Origin: Isoetes taiwanensis
Taxonomy: Eukaryota > Streptophyta > Lycopodiopsida > Isoetales > Isoetaceae
Direction: 5' to 3'
DNA: 64,000 bases
Assembly: GCA_021234155.1 (NCBI GenBank)
Contig: JAJEKV010000001.1
Coordinates: 37,930,826-37,994,825, forward strand
The notes beneath the pieces were generated by a model. The model was not told the DNA's origin. It was given only the letters and a program-made list of their open reading frames with translations, and searched no databases. Made by a program: the position numbers and the translations under genes. Below, one piece after another: positions 11,706 to 22,737 of the stretch (positions within the stretch are counted from its first letter, which is position 1; each line of letters starts with the position of its first letter).

Positions 11706-12620
11706 AAAAATTTATGTTTCAAATATACTTAATGGTAATGTTGTAATTAAGATAAAATAGACTATAATATTCTAGGATGTTTTGAAAGTTTCAAAATGCT
11801 CCAGAAAGTTCTAAAATGTTCTAGAAATTTCTAGAATGTAAGGGAATCCAAGAGAATTAAAGGGAATATAAGGAAATCTCATAAATTGTAAGAGAATCTA
11901 GGAAAATATACAAGTCTAATGGAATCTCTTAAAATCTAATTGAATCTAAGGGAATCTTCATAATATCTAAGGGAATCTAAGAAAATCTTGATGAAATCTT
12001 AGAGTTTTTTTAAGATTTTGCAAAGAGCGACAATAGCATGTTCTAAAATGTTTCATAATAAAGGTGTACAATATAAATCTTGAAAAAATAAAATATTCTA
12101 GATGCTCAGGGCAAGCGCCTCAGTCTAAAAATAGAAAATGCTTTAAAAATATTGCATAGATCCAAAATAGATTATTTTAGAGGCCTTACACCGTAAGAAC
12201 ATGCTAAAACTGGAACAATGCGTCGTAGGACGTATTAAATTTCTTGTATATATATATTTTTTAAACAACCCATTCAATTGTTTTAAGGATATATAGTCTA
12301 TGGTTTTAGGAATTGTTACTTTTTCATTCATATCAAATCCCCTTGGAATCCCCTGTTATTGTGCTACATATTGACTTAGATATTTTTTCTTCTAACAATG
12401 GTTTACCACAATTTTTAGCAGGGTTGCCTAACCCGAGCTGCCCACTTTCCTGCATTTCTAGCTATGCCACGTGTCATGCCACATCAGCACAATTTCATCT
12501 CAACCGTTAGATCTACTAATTTATAAATCAACGACTAGAATAGAAAACCCAGGTAATTCTTTGGCCGGTCGCCGCCCTAACCCAGGCGTATGTCCAAACA
12601 AAAACAAATCATCGTAGCTC
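11706..12620. other. intergenic, AT-rich
   Basis: Contains a run of short related phrases (AAGGGAATCTAAG, TCTAGAA, AATCTAAG variants) at 11800-12000, suggestive of a decayed low-complexity tandem repeat. At 12460-12540 ATGCCACGTGTCATGCCACATCAGCA and CAACCGTTAGATC resemble plant promoter or repeat sequence. No gene seen. Confidence 0.4.
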
Positions 12621-12624
12621 TTGG

Positions 12625-13190
12625 CATGGTTCTTGACCTTCTTCGGCCGGATGAAAATGGTAAGCTTCAGACCCTCCTTTCTGTCGAAGTATTTGGTGCA
12701 ATCCGTTCTTTGGCGCAGCTTTGCCTTACCGGAGAAAATAAGGACTACTGGGTTTAGCGCCTCGGCAGTATTCCACGCAGTAGGCTTCGTAGAGGTAGGC
12801 AGTCTGCTTGAAATTCCATCTATACATATTTATGACGCCATTCAAAGGTTCTGAAGCTTGCATTCTATGATCTACCGTTCCATTTCATTGCTGATTCTTT
12901 TGCTTTTAATACAAAAACCTAGCAAGTGGATTTCATTGCCTGGATGTCTTAAAGAAGTTTCTAATTGTCCGGCAGGAACAAGGAACATCCCTTCCAGAAG
13001 CAGGCATGATGGCAAAATTGATTTTTTTTTTGTGATTTCCATGTCAAATGGTGTTGCTTTTGCACGAGGATATGTATGAAGGAAAAGACACTATGATATT
13101 GCCAGGAGAGCTTGAATATGCTGCCAGCACGGTGATTGTAGTGGAGCCTCTGAGTACTAGATATGCTGCAGACATTCATGGTCAGGTTGT
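12625..13190 (+). pseudogene. unidentified host-gene fragment, possibly Elongator subunit Elp5-like
   Basis: Two exon-like pieces: an ATG at 12625 beginning MVLDLLRPDENG before a GTAAG donor, and 13050-13180 reading HEDMYEGKD then LEYAASTVIVVEPLSTRY and AADIHG before a GTCAGG. An AG acceptor near 12976 precedes EQGTSLPEAGMMAKL. A stop and T-run between 13020 and 13035 break the frame, so the copy is probably dead. The second piece weakly recalls part of plant Elp5, but this is from memory and unverified. It could be a fragment captured by a transposon. Confidence 0.25.
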
Positions 13191-13199
13191 TATTTTATT

Positions 13200-15300
13200 A
13201 TCTCCTTCCAGTTACTTGTTTTGGTTAAACTTACGTGAAAGTTTAGCAGGAGCATAGATTAGAAAGCTGCAAATATGAAATACTAAACCTTTTAAAGTCC
13301 TTGAATAATGGAGTTTCTCCCTTTGGATCCTTACATATTAATATCACATGTCAGCCAAGCTCCTTCAAGCCTCTCAAATTGCAGGAAAACTATTTAGCAA
13401 CATGCAACTTGGAGACTTGGAGAACTGAATGCAAATGTTCTGTGTGTGAGCTAGATGACTGGATGACACATAGTACTTCTTATAGATATATGCACAAGGC
13501 AAGAAGTAATGTCATATAACAGTGGAACTTGATCAGATGTATACAAAAGTTGCTAGTTACTTCATGCTATTTACCATATCAGTCAATTCATATCTGTTAA
13601 GGATCTCTTACTTCCCTGCTTTCTACTCCCAGAAAACCTCATTAGTGGGTAATCCTTCAGCAAAGGTTTCCAGTCTAATATCCAACTCAATCTCTGGCTC
13701 TACAGGCAGGTCTCTTGCAAGGATGATTTAGATGTTATGAAGATCCTGAAAAGCCTCTTCCTGGGGATTGCCGTGGTACCGATGTGCGACTTGTATATGG
13801 GATTTGTATTATGATGAGTTAAAACTATACAACAGCCGTAAAGCAGAACTGCTTTCCAAGTAGGCTCTCTTAAAACATTGAAGAATCTAACTTGTGAAAT
13901 TTATTCTTTTTATATCACATTGATTGTTTCATTGTTAGATTATAGAATAAACCCTTCAAATCTTTTTGTCTAGTCTTCATGCTTGAAGCTTATGAGAAGC
14001 AAAAGGGTGGTGTTGATTGTCTGGAGATGTTTTTTGGAGATCAAATATTGGACTTGTAATTTAATTTGAGCAAAGCAGCCCAACTTGCTACATGCAAGAT
14101 AAAGATATTCTTCAGGTTTGCAAATTATTTGTGTGAGCAAATCTTCTAGACACAAGGCACTTGTGAATGCTGAGGCATAATTGCTGATTTTTCAGACACT
14201 TTGCTTTTTCAAAATTTGTTAGTAATACAGGTTCATATTTCGACTATTTGAGTTTATGAGAAAATATGCTAGTTGTGTCTCATGAAGGTTAAAAAACAGA
14301 GTCTATAAGTATAGAATCTTGCCCTTGCATATACTGTAAAATGGTCTGATTATCATGATGTTTTACTTAGGCCTAAAACGTGAACATGAAAGGAATGTTT
14401 TCATATGATTGTTAACAGTTTTCTGTTCCTTTATACCTGGACAGAACGTAGGCCGAAGCCTTTTTTCGAAATAAACCTAATGCCATAAACGAGTAAAATT
14501 TTAAGGAAGGGAAGCCCTCATGTCTCCATTGTTCAATTTTAGCATAGGGGATCACAGAATACATTCGATGATGAATTTTTTCTTTAGCCAAGCAAAACTG
14601 ATGACTGCTTGGATGTAATAAGAAAATGTGCAAAAGCACAAGTTTTTTGCTTATTTGACTTGGCAGAGGGTTTATCTGGGTCCGACAAACTTTTTATTGG
14701 GTACAGATGATTTCCGCTGCTTGTCAGCAAGACCTGCTAATAAATTTACCTAGCATACCAATTCAAGTGAAATCAAATTGTTCGTATCAGCAAGAAGCCT
14801 ATAATTATAAATCTCCACCAAGTTTAAGGATTAAAGAATCCTAAAAAGTCTCCACAATCTTTCCTAAGGAAATCTGACATAGCATCGACTCTCATAAACT
14901 CAATTTGCAAATCACTTCACGTTCAAATCGTTAATCACCATAATAAAGCATTATATAAGCATCAGCTTGTCCATGTCTTTGGTTATGGCTTTTATCATCG
15001 TGCCCCCCCCCCCCCGCCCCCCCCCCGATTTCATATCTGCCGCAAACATTTCTCTTTCCCAACCTCCCTGGTTTCATATCCTTTATCTTTTTCGTTGCAT
15101 GCTTCGTCTACTCACTTACTTTTCTGAGTTGCCCTACTTTTGAGATAGTCCGGAATCATTTTTTGACCTTAGCATTCTATTCCACGCTTCCACAACTTCT
15201 CAGAGCACCATCTGTGCATGACTTGGCATTATACATACTTGAGGTTCTAGATAAATATCTGCAATTACTGAGCCCTCAGTAGTCATTATCTCCGCTTGTC
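13200..15300. other. intergenic, no gene recognised
   Basis: Open frames here are short and unlike any family I know. A C-rich run lies at 15003-15028 (two poly-C blocks split by one G). Nothing else is supportable. Confidence 0.4.
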
Positions 15301-15304
15301 TAGT

Positions 15305-15462
15305 ATCATCATTACTGCAAAGGTTTTTCCCTTGAAAACCTTTCGAGGCAGGGGTTTTTTAATCCTAGTAGTAATGATTGTACTAGCCCATTGTATGGGT
15401 CCCATGACCTATTGGTCTCCATGGACGTTAAAAAAAACTATTCTATTCTATTCTTACAGCAT
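15305..15462 (+). repeat. solitary LINE 3' module with (TTCTA)n tail
   Basis: Reads AGGTTTTTCCCTTGAAAACC, GGCAGGGGTTTTTTAATCC, GGGTCCCATGACC, GGTCTCCATGGACGTTAAAA, then repeated ATTCT units at 15439-15456. It corresponds phrase by phrase to the 3' ends at 9.3-9.4 kb and 3.1-3.3 kb but ends in a pentanucleotide tail. It is either a severely 5'-truncated LINE or a SINE that shares a LINE 3' end. Confidence 0.6.
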
Positions 15463-17366
15463 GAAATTCGTCAGGCAACGAACATGTATCAATTCGTCTG
15501 ATAAATGAACGTGTATAATCTAAGAACACGTAGGATTTGAACCTGCACTATTGCTTTGTGCTCCGTGCATGTCATAGTCAACAACCACTGGAAGTCCCAG
15601 AAACCCAATTTTTCCCTTGAGAATCTCAACTATCGAATTTTTTTTGGTCCTAATCTCCTTTGAGAATAGAATAGACATGACATAGTCCTTCCTAATTGTT
15701 CATTTTTGGCACGTCGTCTTTCAATAAATCTAGAATGCAACCTGCAATAATATTCAATAACTTAATAACAAACTGTAAATGACGAGATCCAAACTGCTAA
15801 AAACTTGTAGGAAGAGTTTACAAAGTTTAATGTGACTTGAAGTACTAAGCTCTTTAAAGTTTGTTTGCTATCGAACATTTACAAACATAATATACGTGAT
15901 AAAATGGAACCTTAAAATTTTGTTTTGGTCTACCAGGCAGTACCTTCAGGGGATTGATCCTACTTTGTCAGCAAATGATCTAAGCTTTCCATATCTTATA
16001 AAACTTGGTCCTATTATCCTGCATAAACAACATGCAAGCATTAATATATAGCAAATTCTTTTGTATTTTTGTACGTTTTTTCCTAAGGTTTTTATATGAT
16101 TTCATGGATGTATTTGATGAGGTATACTAATTAGTATATCTAGAGTGCGCATACGCTTAAACTAATTTTGATGCCTAATTCCAATGGCTTAGACCCATAT
16201 GTCATATATTTCTTTATTATATTATTGTATTTTCTTGTAGTATCATATTCTGCTCGACATGCAAGCCTCGAGATAACCCATTTTAGGGTTATGTGTTGGG
16301 AACTTATTGGCTTCCTTCAAGATCCCAGTAGCTAGTCGGGGCCTCAAAGATCAACATTCGAGCATCCAGACTGTCTCCAGAAAAACCGCACCAGCATAGG
16401 TGCCCGAACACAGGGATCTCCATCCCGCCCAACACCAAATTATGTCGGCTCCTTTTTACGGTAAAGCCATAGAAAGCATGTTCTTCCTTCCTAATTCTTT
16501 CCGATTTATACAGAGTGCTTAAGCTATTGGATCTTTGCTTACGATTCTAGGTTCCGTGTCTGCAGACTTAATGACGACACGCCCCTTGCCATAAATTTCC
16601 TTCTCACATTGAACTCTTGCGTTATACTGATCCCTAAAACATTCCCTTGCTCGAACCCCTTGCTTCATAGATATAACTCGAATCGTGGTTCGAGGTAGAT
16701 CCAGAGCTAAGCCCTGTTGCTGATTATCTTCAGTTTGCAAATCCATCAGTGTATCTGGCTGGATTTTTGAGAGGAGGTCGTAACTATGGAGCATTGAAAC
16801 CTTGGCTATTGTCTTAAGGTGGGGTATGGCAAGATTCGGTTTTCTCAACAGTAAAATTATCCTGTCTAGCACTATGTTGAGGTTGAGGTTCTTGCTCTAC
16901 AAGGTTCTTGCTCTACAAGAAACCACCGGCTTTGAATCATTTCTTATTTTTCGCTCGCAATCGGAGCTTTACTCAAACCGGTCAAACCATGTCTTTGTTG
17001 AAAAAAATACCGAGCTAGATTTGAAAGAGGCATTTTTTCTAAAGCCCGATGTGAAACCGCCAACAACGGCAAGAAGAGGCTTTTTAAATGCTCCCCGGTT
17101 CGGGATGGTCAAGTGACAACTTTTGTGGTTTTGGGTGAAAATATCAAGAAGGAACTGGACAGGATTATGCTCGAGATGAGGTGGAGAAATCCTACCGATG
17201 TTGATATTAACGATGCATCTTATATGAATTGTAACACAAGAGTTCGTGGTCTATGTCTAATCCTATTTTTTCTCGCAAAAATGACCGTGTAGATGCAATT
17301 TCAACAAGATTTCCAAGAGACAAAGCAGAGTTGATGCGCTTCTTTCTAAACATTTTACATTTGCAG
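15463..17366. other. intergenic, no gene recognised
   Basis: Two overlapping open frames on opposite strands (16519-16872 minus and 16802-17116 plus) show no family motif I recognise. Repetition of GAGGTTCTTGCTCTACAAG near 16886-16920 is a small duplication. Confidence 0.35.
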
Positions 17367-17800
17367 GTGTTTTCAATGGGCGATCTACTTTTATCCAGAT
17401 GGCAAAAATGCTGAAGATAATTCTTTATATGTTTCAGTTTTTATAGCTCTTGCCAGTGAGGGCACAGATGTGAGGGTGCTTTTTGAGCTTACTCTTTTAG
17501 ATCAAAGCGGGAAAGGAAAACATATGGTTCATAGCCATTTTGATCGCTCTTTAGAAAGCGGTCCTTACACTCTGAAATATAGAGGCAGTATGTGGTGAGC
17601 CTCTAACAACCCTTTAGGTAAAGTGTTGATGATGCCTCTAATTGTCTCATTTACGTTGAGTTTTTATTTAATGTGCAGGGGTTACAAACGTTTCTTTATG
17701 AGGACTGCTATGGAGACATCTGATTTTTTAAAAGATGATAGCCTTGCAATTGTAACATGGGCAATGGCTTGCATGCCAAATAATGGGGTGAACAGGAAGG
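17367..17800 (+). pseudogene. MATH-domain fragment of a BPM-type (MATH-BTB) gene, intron retained
   Basis: Exon 17367-17594 reads [35 protein letters not shown] and [20 protein letters not shown], then [10 protein letters not shown]. After a GT-AG intron (17595-17678) the frame continues GYKRFFMRTAMETSDFLKDD. This is the core of the plant MATH domain found in BPM adaptor proteins of CUL3 ubiquitin ligases. The first part of the MATH domain and the whole BTB domain are missing and the frame soon ends. The preserved intron excludes a processed retrocopy; DNA-level duplication or transposon capture is likelier. Confidence 0.75.
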
Positions 17801-17932
17801 GGGTGAAGATGCCTTAGGATTTCCAATTCTTATGGTTAATTGACAACCGCTTTTTCCATCTTCTGAGTTATCATGCAAGAGAAGGCAGCGCTAAGTGGGT
17901 GCCTTGTACACATATCATGGTCTGTTGTGGAA

Positions 17933-18020
17933 ATGGGAAGAACTGAACCATGCTTGGTTCCAGAGTGGCTCAAAGGAGGCACTGGGATTGGTGTAGGGTC
18001 AACACATTTTTCCCATCAAG
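17933..18020 (+). pseudogene. first-exon fragment of a conserved plant VPEWL-type protein
   Basis: An ATG at 17933 opens MGRTEPCLVPEWLKGGTG and continues to THFSHQ, ending at a GTACTT donor (18021). Many plant proteins of unknown function begin with a similar EPTLVPEWL string and lead into a serine-rich tail; recognition is by memory of that start. No downstream exon is found before the fold-back element, so it is a fragment. It sits about 130 bp after the unrelated MATH fragment. Confidence 0.4.
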
Positions 18021-18249
18021 GTACTTCCAATTTGGCAGATTATGATTCTCAGAGAAGTCCAGCACCATATAGACTTTAGAGTATGTATGCAACTTCGAGA
18101 AAAAACAACGAGGATTTAACTGTTTGTTCATTATTAATAAATTCTATTATTACATGCTACCTCATGTATTAATATTGGTATTGGTATAATATTATATGTC
18201 TAATTCTATGCAATGTTTTCGTTTCCATAATTTGAGCACCTCTAGTTTG

Positions 18250-18929
18250 TTAGATTTGTGAGGCAATGATATACCATCCATCATTAGAGTATTAAATAAT
18301 GTCTATATCTACACCCCTACACCATCCTTAAGGCCCCGAAGGGGCCAAAATTTTTTTTAGTTAACACCAACCATTAAAACACAACTAACATTATTAACAC
18401 AAACCATTGCATTTGACACATTTAAATTAAAATCCCCCTTAAACCCCCTTTGGTTTGGGTGCATATTCACACGGGGGGTTACTTCGGGCAACGAGAGCTG
18501 TCGGATTGGCATATTTGCCCTTTATTCCAAGATCTGGACCGTACATAGCGATCCTCGTTTGTGGGGTATGCATGTACAAGTTTTTGTATACTGTATATTA
18601 AAGTTTGCAAAATACTATAAGGTTTGAGAGAATGTACTTAATGGTGTTAATTTTGTACATGTATTATAAATTTTTTGAGGCTCTCGCTGCCCTACATAAC
18701 CCCTCGTGTGAATATGCACCCAAACCAAAGGGGGTTTAAGGGGGATTTTAATTTAAATGTGTCAAATGCAATGGTTTGTGTTAATAATGTTAGTTGTGTT
18801 TTAATGGTTGGTGTTAACTAAAAAAAATTTTGGCCCCTTCGGGGCCTTAAGGATGGTGTAGGGGTGTAGATATAGACATTATTTAATACTCTAATGATGG
18901 ATGGTATATCATTGCCTCACAAATCTTAA
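18250..18929. mobile_element. fold-back element with about 250-bp inverted arms
   Basis: Left arm about 18250-18500 and right arm about 18680-18929 are reverse complements with only scattered differences; they include CACCCCTACACCATCCTTAA, GGCCCCGAAGGGGCC and GGTGCATATTCACACG. The central loop is about 180 bp with no coding capacity. The outermost shared string is GTTA(A)GATTTGTGAGGCAATG. A clear target-site duplication was not seen. This fits a long-TIR MITE or fold-back transposon; transcribed, it would form a near-perfect double-stranded RNA. High arm similarity implies a young insertion. Confidence 0.8.
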
Positions 18930-19890
18930 CTATCTAAGTTGAGAATCTTAACTTCGTAATACGTATATCTAAGGCCATACACAATTAGTTATAGCTATGG
19001 TACCATATAGTAAATAACATCCTTGCTTAACAAACACAATGTTCTCAAAGGGTATTACATACAATAGTATTACAAAGTAGAACATGCATGCACAAGAATA
19101 AAAGAAGTCACGCAAAATAGAAGATTTTAGACAATAGCAACATGAATTATGCTTGCATATGGGTTGCCCTCACAAACCTTGGGGTTCAAACCACCATGAA
19201 TTGTGTTTGCATATGGGTTGCGCTCACAACCATGTATCCTTTGTTGTATGATTTAACGGTGTGTATGCATTTTGGACTATATAGACTTGAATAGCACTTA
19301 CTACAAGTGCTTTGGGTGTCTTGCCACATGGATGTTTGAAAGCATCAGTAAGGTTCAAAGATAGACATTGTTATACAACTCACTAGGTAAACGGATATAC
19401 TTTTTAATTTAGTGTAGAGAAATTAAAATAAAACAATTGAAGATGCATTGGACATGGTCGAAAATGGTAGAGAGCATCTAGTTGGATGTGATGAGTGACC
19501 TCTTTGAGCTTCTTCTACATTTTTAACCACTCTTTAGGAAACTTTTCTAAAATAATAACCATGGGAGGAGAAATCCTGGTCGTATAAATCCATCTGCCTA
19601 GCCTTCTTCCCAACCCTGCAGTTCTGCCAGTTTTTTTATTAAACCTTTTTTTTTCAAACAAAAAAAGTTTGAAAAAGCATTTGCAAACCTGATGAGAAAG
19701 ACGTCAAAGAAACGTTAACTTTGGCATTATTCTTTTGCTATGATACATACATACCTACTTGGAGGATTGCAAAATTAGGGCAAATTTACTTGTTATGCGT
19801 CACACAATTAAATTACCAAACATGCCAATCTATGTACTGAAAACCTAGAAAAAAAATACCCCATTTATTTCTCTTAAATTTTGCGTCCGG
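18930..19890. other. intergenic, 3' flank of the lipocalin gene
   Basis: A short phrase pair (GAATTGTGTTTGCATATGGGTTG and a near copy, 19144-19230) is duplicated. No gene. The last part is the 3' flank of the minus-strand lipocalin gene. Confidence 0.4.
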
Positions 19891-19892
19891 CT

Positions 19893-21149
19893 TTAAACCC
19901 GTGGGGCACCACAGTTTCCACCTCTTTGCACTGTGTAGATAAATGGATCATCACACTCCAAAAGGATGCCATACGAAGCTGAAGTAGCCATAAATTTGTG
20001 AAAGATAGCTGCAGAAATGTATGGCTTTCTGGATAGCACAAAAAAGCTCTGAGACTTAACTCCAGCAATCTCTGAGCAAGAGTAGACCAGAGCTGCCTCA
20101 TAGCCAGCGCTGGAACTGCCCTCTAATGCTATAATCCAATATGGAGCAGTAACAGAAATATTACTGAATGTTACCATAAGCTTTCCTGCAGACTTTTTGT
20201 CTTGAATTGCATATCCTTTGATGTCAGAATAACTTTCCTGTACTGTTTTATCAGGGTTTATGAGCTTCTCAGAAGCTAGAACCCCATCAAGGGAGGCTTG
20301 AATCTGCTCCAGATAGGCCAGTATCAGCTCTGATTCTGCACTAATCCAGGAAGATGCCTCTGCAACTTTAGCAGAGGAACCATATTCTTCTGCTGCAGAA
20401 AGTTTCCCAGAAACCACCAAAACATCCCCTGCTTTTGATTCCATTTGTTTTGCCAAATCTTCTACAGCTCCTGCATATCCCTTAGCTTCATTCACAAGCT
20501 GCTTTATTGCATCCAGATTACTCTGAATGTTTCCAACTTTTTGACTTAATTGGCCATCTACCCTCTGGATCTTAGCTACAGTAGATGAAAGTGCATCTAA
20601 TTTAGACTGAATTTGGTCTGCTGAAGATTGAATATCTTGAGCATAAGATATGAGCTGTGAAGCCTCTTCTTGCTTATGATAGGCCAAACTTTGAGCTTCA
20701 GAATTGATCTGAGTGAGTGCAAGACTTGCTTTGCCATCTCTGTCAAAAGTGTAACAGATTTTTCGCGCATTAGAACAGACACTCTGGGATGAAAGAGAGA
20801 TTCCTGTGACACCAAGTGATGCCTGAGAATCTATGACTCTGGTGGCACTGTTCAAAACAGTAATATTGGCTCCTCTGTCTTGAGTGGCAGCCTGAGCCAG
20901 GCCATACAAGGCTTGGTCACAAATTCTTCCACTTTCTTGCAGCAGTTTGAATGCTGCACTGGTGCCTATTTCATACCAAGTTCCTACATACTTGCTTATA
21001 TCTATTGTGTCAACAGTTGGAGGCACAGGGCATCCCTTGTTAGCTGAAGCCCTTGAACAAAATGATCCTGTTGCTTCTAGCACACCTGGAAAACTTAAAA
21101 TTAAGACCAAACATGCGCACGCAACATTCATTCTGGAAGCCATGATCAT
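19893..21149 (-). CDS. apolipoprotein-D-like lipocalin with central coiled-coil insertion
   Basis: Single uninterrupted 418-residue frame. Residues 1-26 form a signal peptide (hydrophobic ACACLVLILSF, then small residues before the mature start). The lipocalin N-half carries the hallmark GTWYEIG at 56-62. The C-half has GKLMVTF at 322-328, APYWIIALE at 335-343, YEAALVYSC at 350-358 and SFFVLSRKPYI at 368-378, matching the ApoD/outer-membrane-lipocalin order, plus paired cysteines and a C-terminal NCG. Between them, about 145-300 is a long Ala/Ser/Gln/Lys-rich heptad-like stretch predicted to be coiled coil, unlike ordinary lipocalins of 180-200 residues. Likely role, by family: secreted carrier of small hydrophobic ligands; the insert may cause oligomerisation (inference). 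The start at 21149 is the first of three nearby Met codons; Met-4 or Met-7 are alternatives. A decayed copy lies just upstream in transcription sense. Confidence 0.8.
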   Translation of the reverse strand: MIMASRMNVACACLVLILSFPGVLEATGSFCSRASANKGCPVPPTVDTIDISKYVGTWYEIGTSAAFKLLQESGRICDQALYGLAQAATQDRGANITVLNSATRVIDSQASLGVTGISLSSQSVCSNARKICYTFDRDGKASLALTQINSEAQSLAYHKQEEASQLISYAQDIQSSADQIQSKLDALSSTVAKIQRVDGQLSQKVGNIQSNLDAIKQLVNEAKGYAGAVEDLAKQMESKAGDVLVVSGKLSAAEEYGSSAKVAEASSWISAESELILAYLEQIQASLDGVLASEKLINPDKTVQESYSDIKGYAIQDKKSAGKLMVTFSNISVTAPYWIIALEGSSSAGYEAALVYSCSEIAGVKSQSFFVLSRKPYISAAIFHKFMATSASYGILLECDDPFIYTVQRGGNCGAPRV

Positions 21150-21589
21150 ACCATCTCCTCACAGTTTCAGGCTTATATCCTTTGAAAACGTTTACAGGGT
21201 AGCATGAGAATAAGCCATTTATGGATAACAAACATGTTTGTAATAGGATTTATGAATCTGGTGTGGAATTTATGTAGCCACACAGTAGGTGTAATGTAAT
21301 TTTATGTCGGCCCTCACCAAAAGTTGAAGTTGAGACGTGGTTCATAAATGTCATTCATATGCTTCCTTTTTTATTTTGGATGCGAGCTATTTTGTCCACA
21401 TATTTTTTTGAGCAATTGAACTTTTAGTTTCCTTTTTGTATAGCTCTCTCTTCATACTAGGTAAGTTTAATGATTACCTTTCAGAGACAGCAAAAAAGTG
21501 GAGAGATTTGCATGTTACAATATCAAGTGGGCGAAAACAAAGACGAACTGAACAACAAGAATTATTAACAACAAGAATTATTATTATGT

Positions 21590-22281
21590 TTCGAGGAAAC
21601 AGTTGGCAGTCTTTAGAATGATATTTTCCTTGGAATTCAAAAGGATGTCAGAGGAAGCTACAAACAAATTTGAGAAGTTCGGCTTGCCAAAGCTTCTCGA
21701 CAGGGAAATAAAAGACTTGCAACAAAGACCTTTGACAATCTCTGCTTTTGAGACAATATGTTTGGCATAATCCTTTACAGCCCTTGCAAGTGTCATAGCC
21801 TTTTTTACCAACTTGTACACCAAGTTCAAATTATCTTGAATGATACCTTTCTTCTGGCACAACTCACCATCTTACTGCTTGGATTTTTTGATATGGTAGA
21901 AGACAATGCCTGTTCAAATATAATCTACAAAGGTTTAAATATCTTGAGCATAAAGTTTAAGTTTTGCAGCCTCTTTATGGTGATAAGAAGCCAAGCTATT
22001 CGCTTGACTATATGCGATGAAAAGCGCGCGCGGTGTAACAGATACTTTGGGATGCACTGGAAAATTTGTGGGACACCTTGAGAAGGCTGAGGATCTATGA
22101 CAGTTATGCCAGTGTTCAACACAGTAACATTGGTCCCTTGCTTAGGGTTGCAGGCTGGAGCAGTATATACTTCCCTATATCAACTGAATCTACCCCTGAA
22201 GCAGAATGCATTGGCTGCATTGGTTAGATTTGTAGAACTTAAAATCAAAATCAGGCATGCATAGAGCATTGTTGCCATCAT
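21590..22281 (-). pseudogene. decayed tandem copy of the coiled-coil lipocalin
   Basis: On the minus strand from an ATG at 22281 there is a signal-peptide-like MATMLYACLILILSS, then NVTVLNTGITVIDPQPSQGV (22140-22075), corresponding to NITVLNSATRVIDSQASLGV in the intact gene. Further on, near 21860, KKGIIQDNLNLVYKLVKKA and ARAVKDYAKHIVSKA match the coiled-coil section (KVGNIQSNLDAIKQLVNEA, AGAVEDLAKQMESKA). The GxW region and the C-terminal half are missing or unreadable, and several frame breaks are present. It lies about 440 bp from the intact gene's start, same orientation, so a tandem duplication followed by decay. Confidence 0.75.
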
Positions 22282-22735
22282 CAGACCAGATTAATGCTGC
22301 AATACGAGGCTTCCAGAGTAGGGGTATAAATCTTGTGTAAAATTTCCAAACTAAACAACTTTCACTGTCGGATTCATGAAATTTACCTTATTTTCCATGA
22401 CCTCACGAAGTGTGGTTGTAAATGGAGCTACGATGTGCCAACAACAACCGGTCGTTTTACAAAAGCATTGACCTTCCATCAGCCAATTGAATTTGGCATT
22501 CCAATTTGGTCCTATTAAGTTAATACAGGAATTTGCCCAAGGGTTAAAGAATGGTGCCTTCATGAAAGAGGAGAATGGTGGCAACTAGAATTCACTCAAA
22601 ATATAGAGCATGAGTTACTCGATGTTTATTAAGAAGGTAATATAGGAATTCTCTCATTTGGCCCAACAATCCCCACGGTTTTAGATAGAAAAGTCTTACC
22701 ACCCATAGATGATGCCCGAGACATCTATACCCTGG
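22282..22735. other. intergenic, no gene recognised
   Basis: Two opposing short frames (22333-22518 plus, 22351-22584 minus) with no recognisable motif. Confidence 0.35.
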
Positions 22736-22737
22736 TC

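Noticed and set aside
15003-15028. Poly-C run as a structural signal
   Set aside because: Simple homopolymer, no associated feature; possibly affected by sequencing error.
15536-15610. Possible organellar tRNA insertion (GTAGGATTTGAACCTGCAC)
   Set aside because: Only the T-loop-like part is convincing; no matching acceptor stem or D-arm seen.
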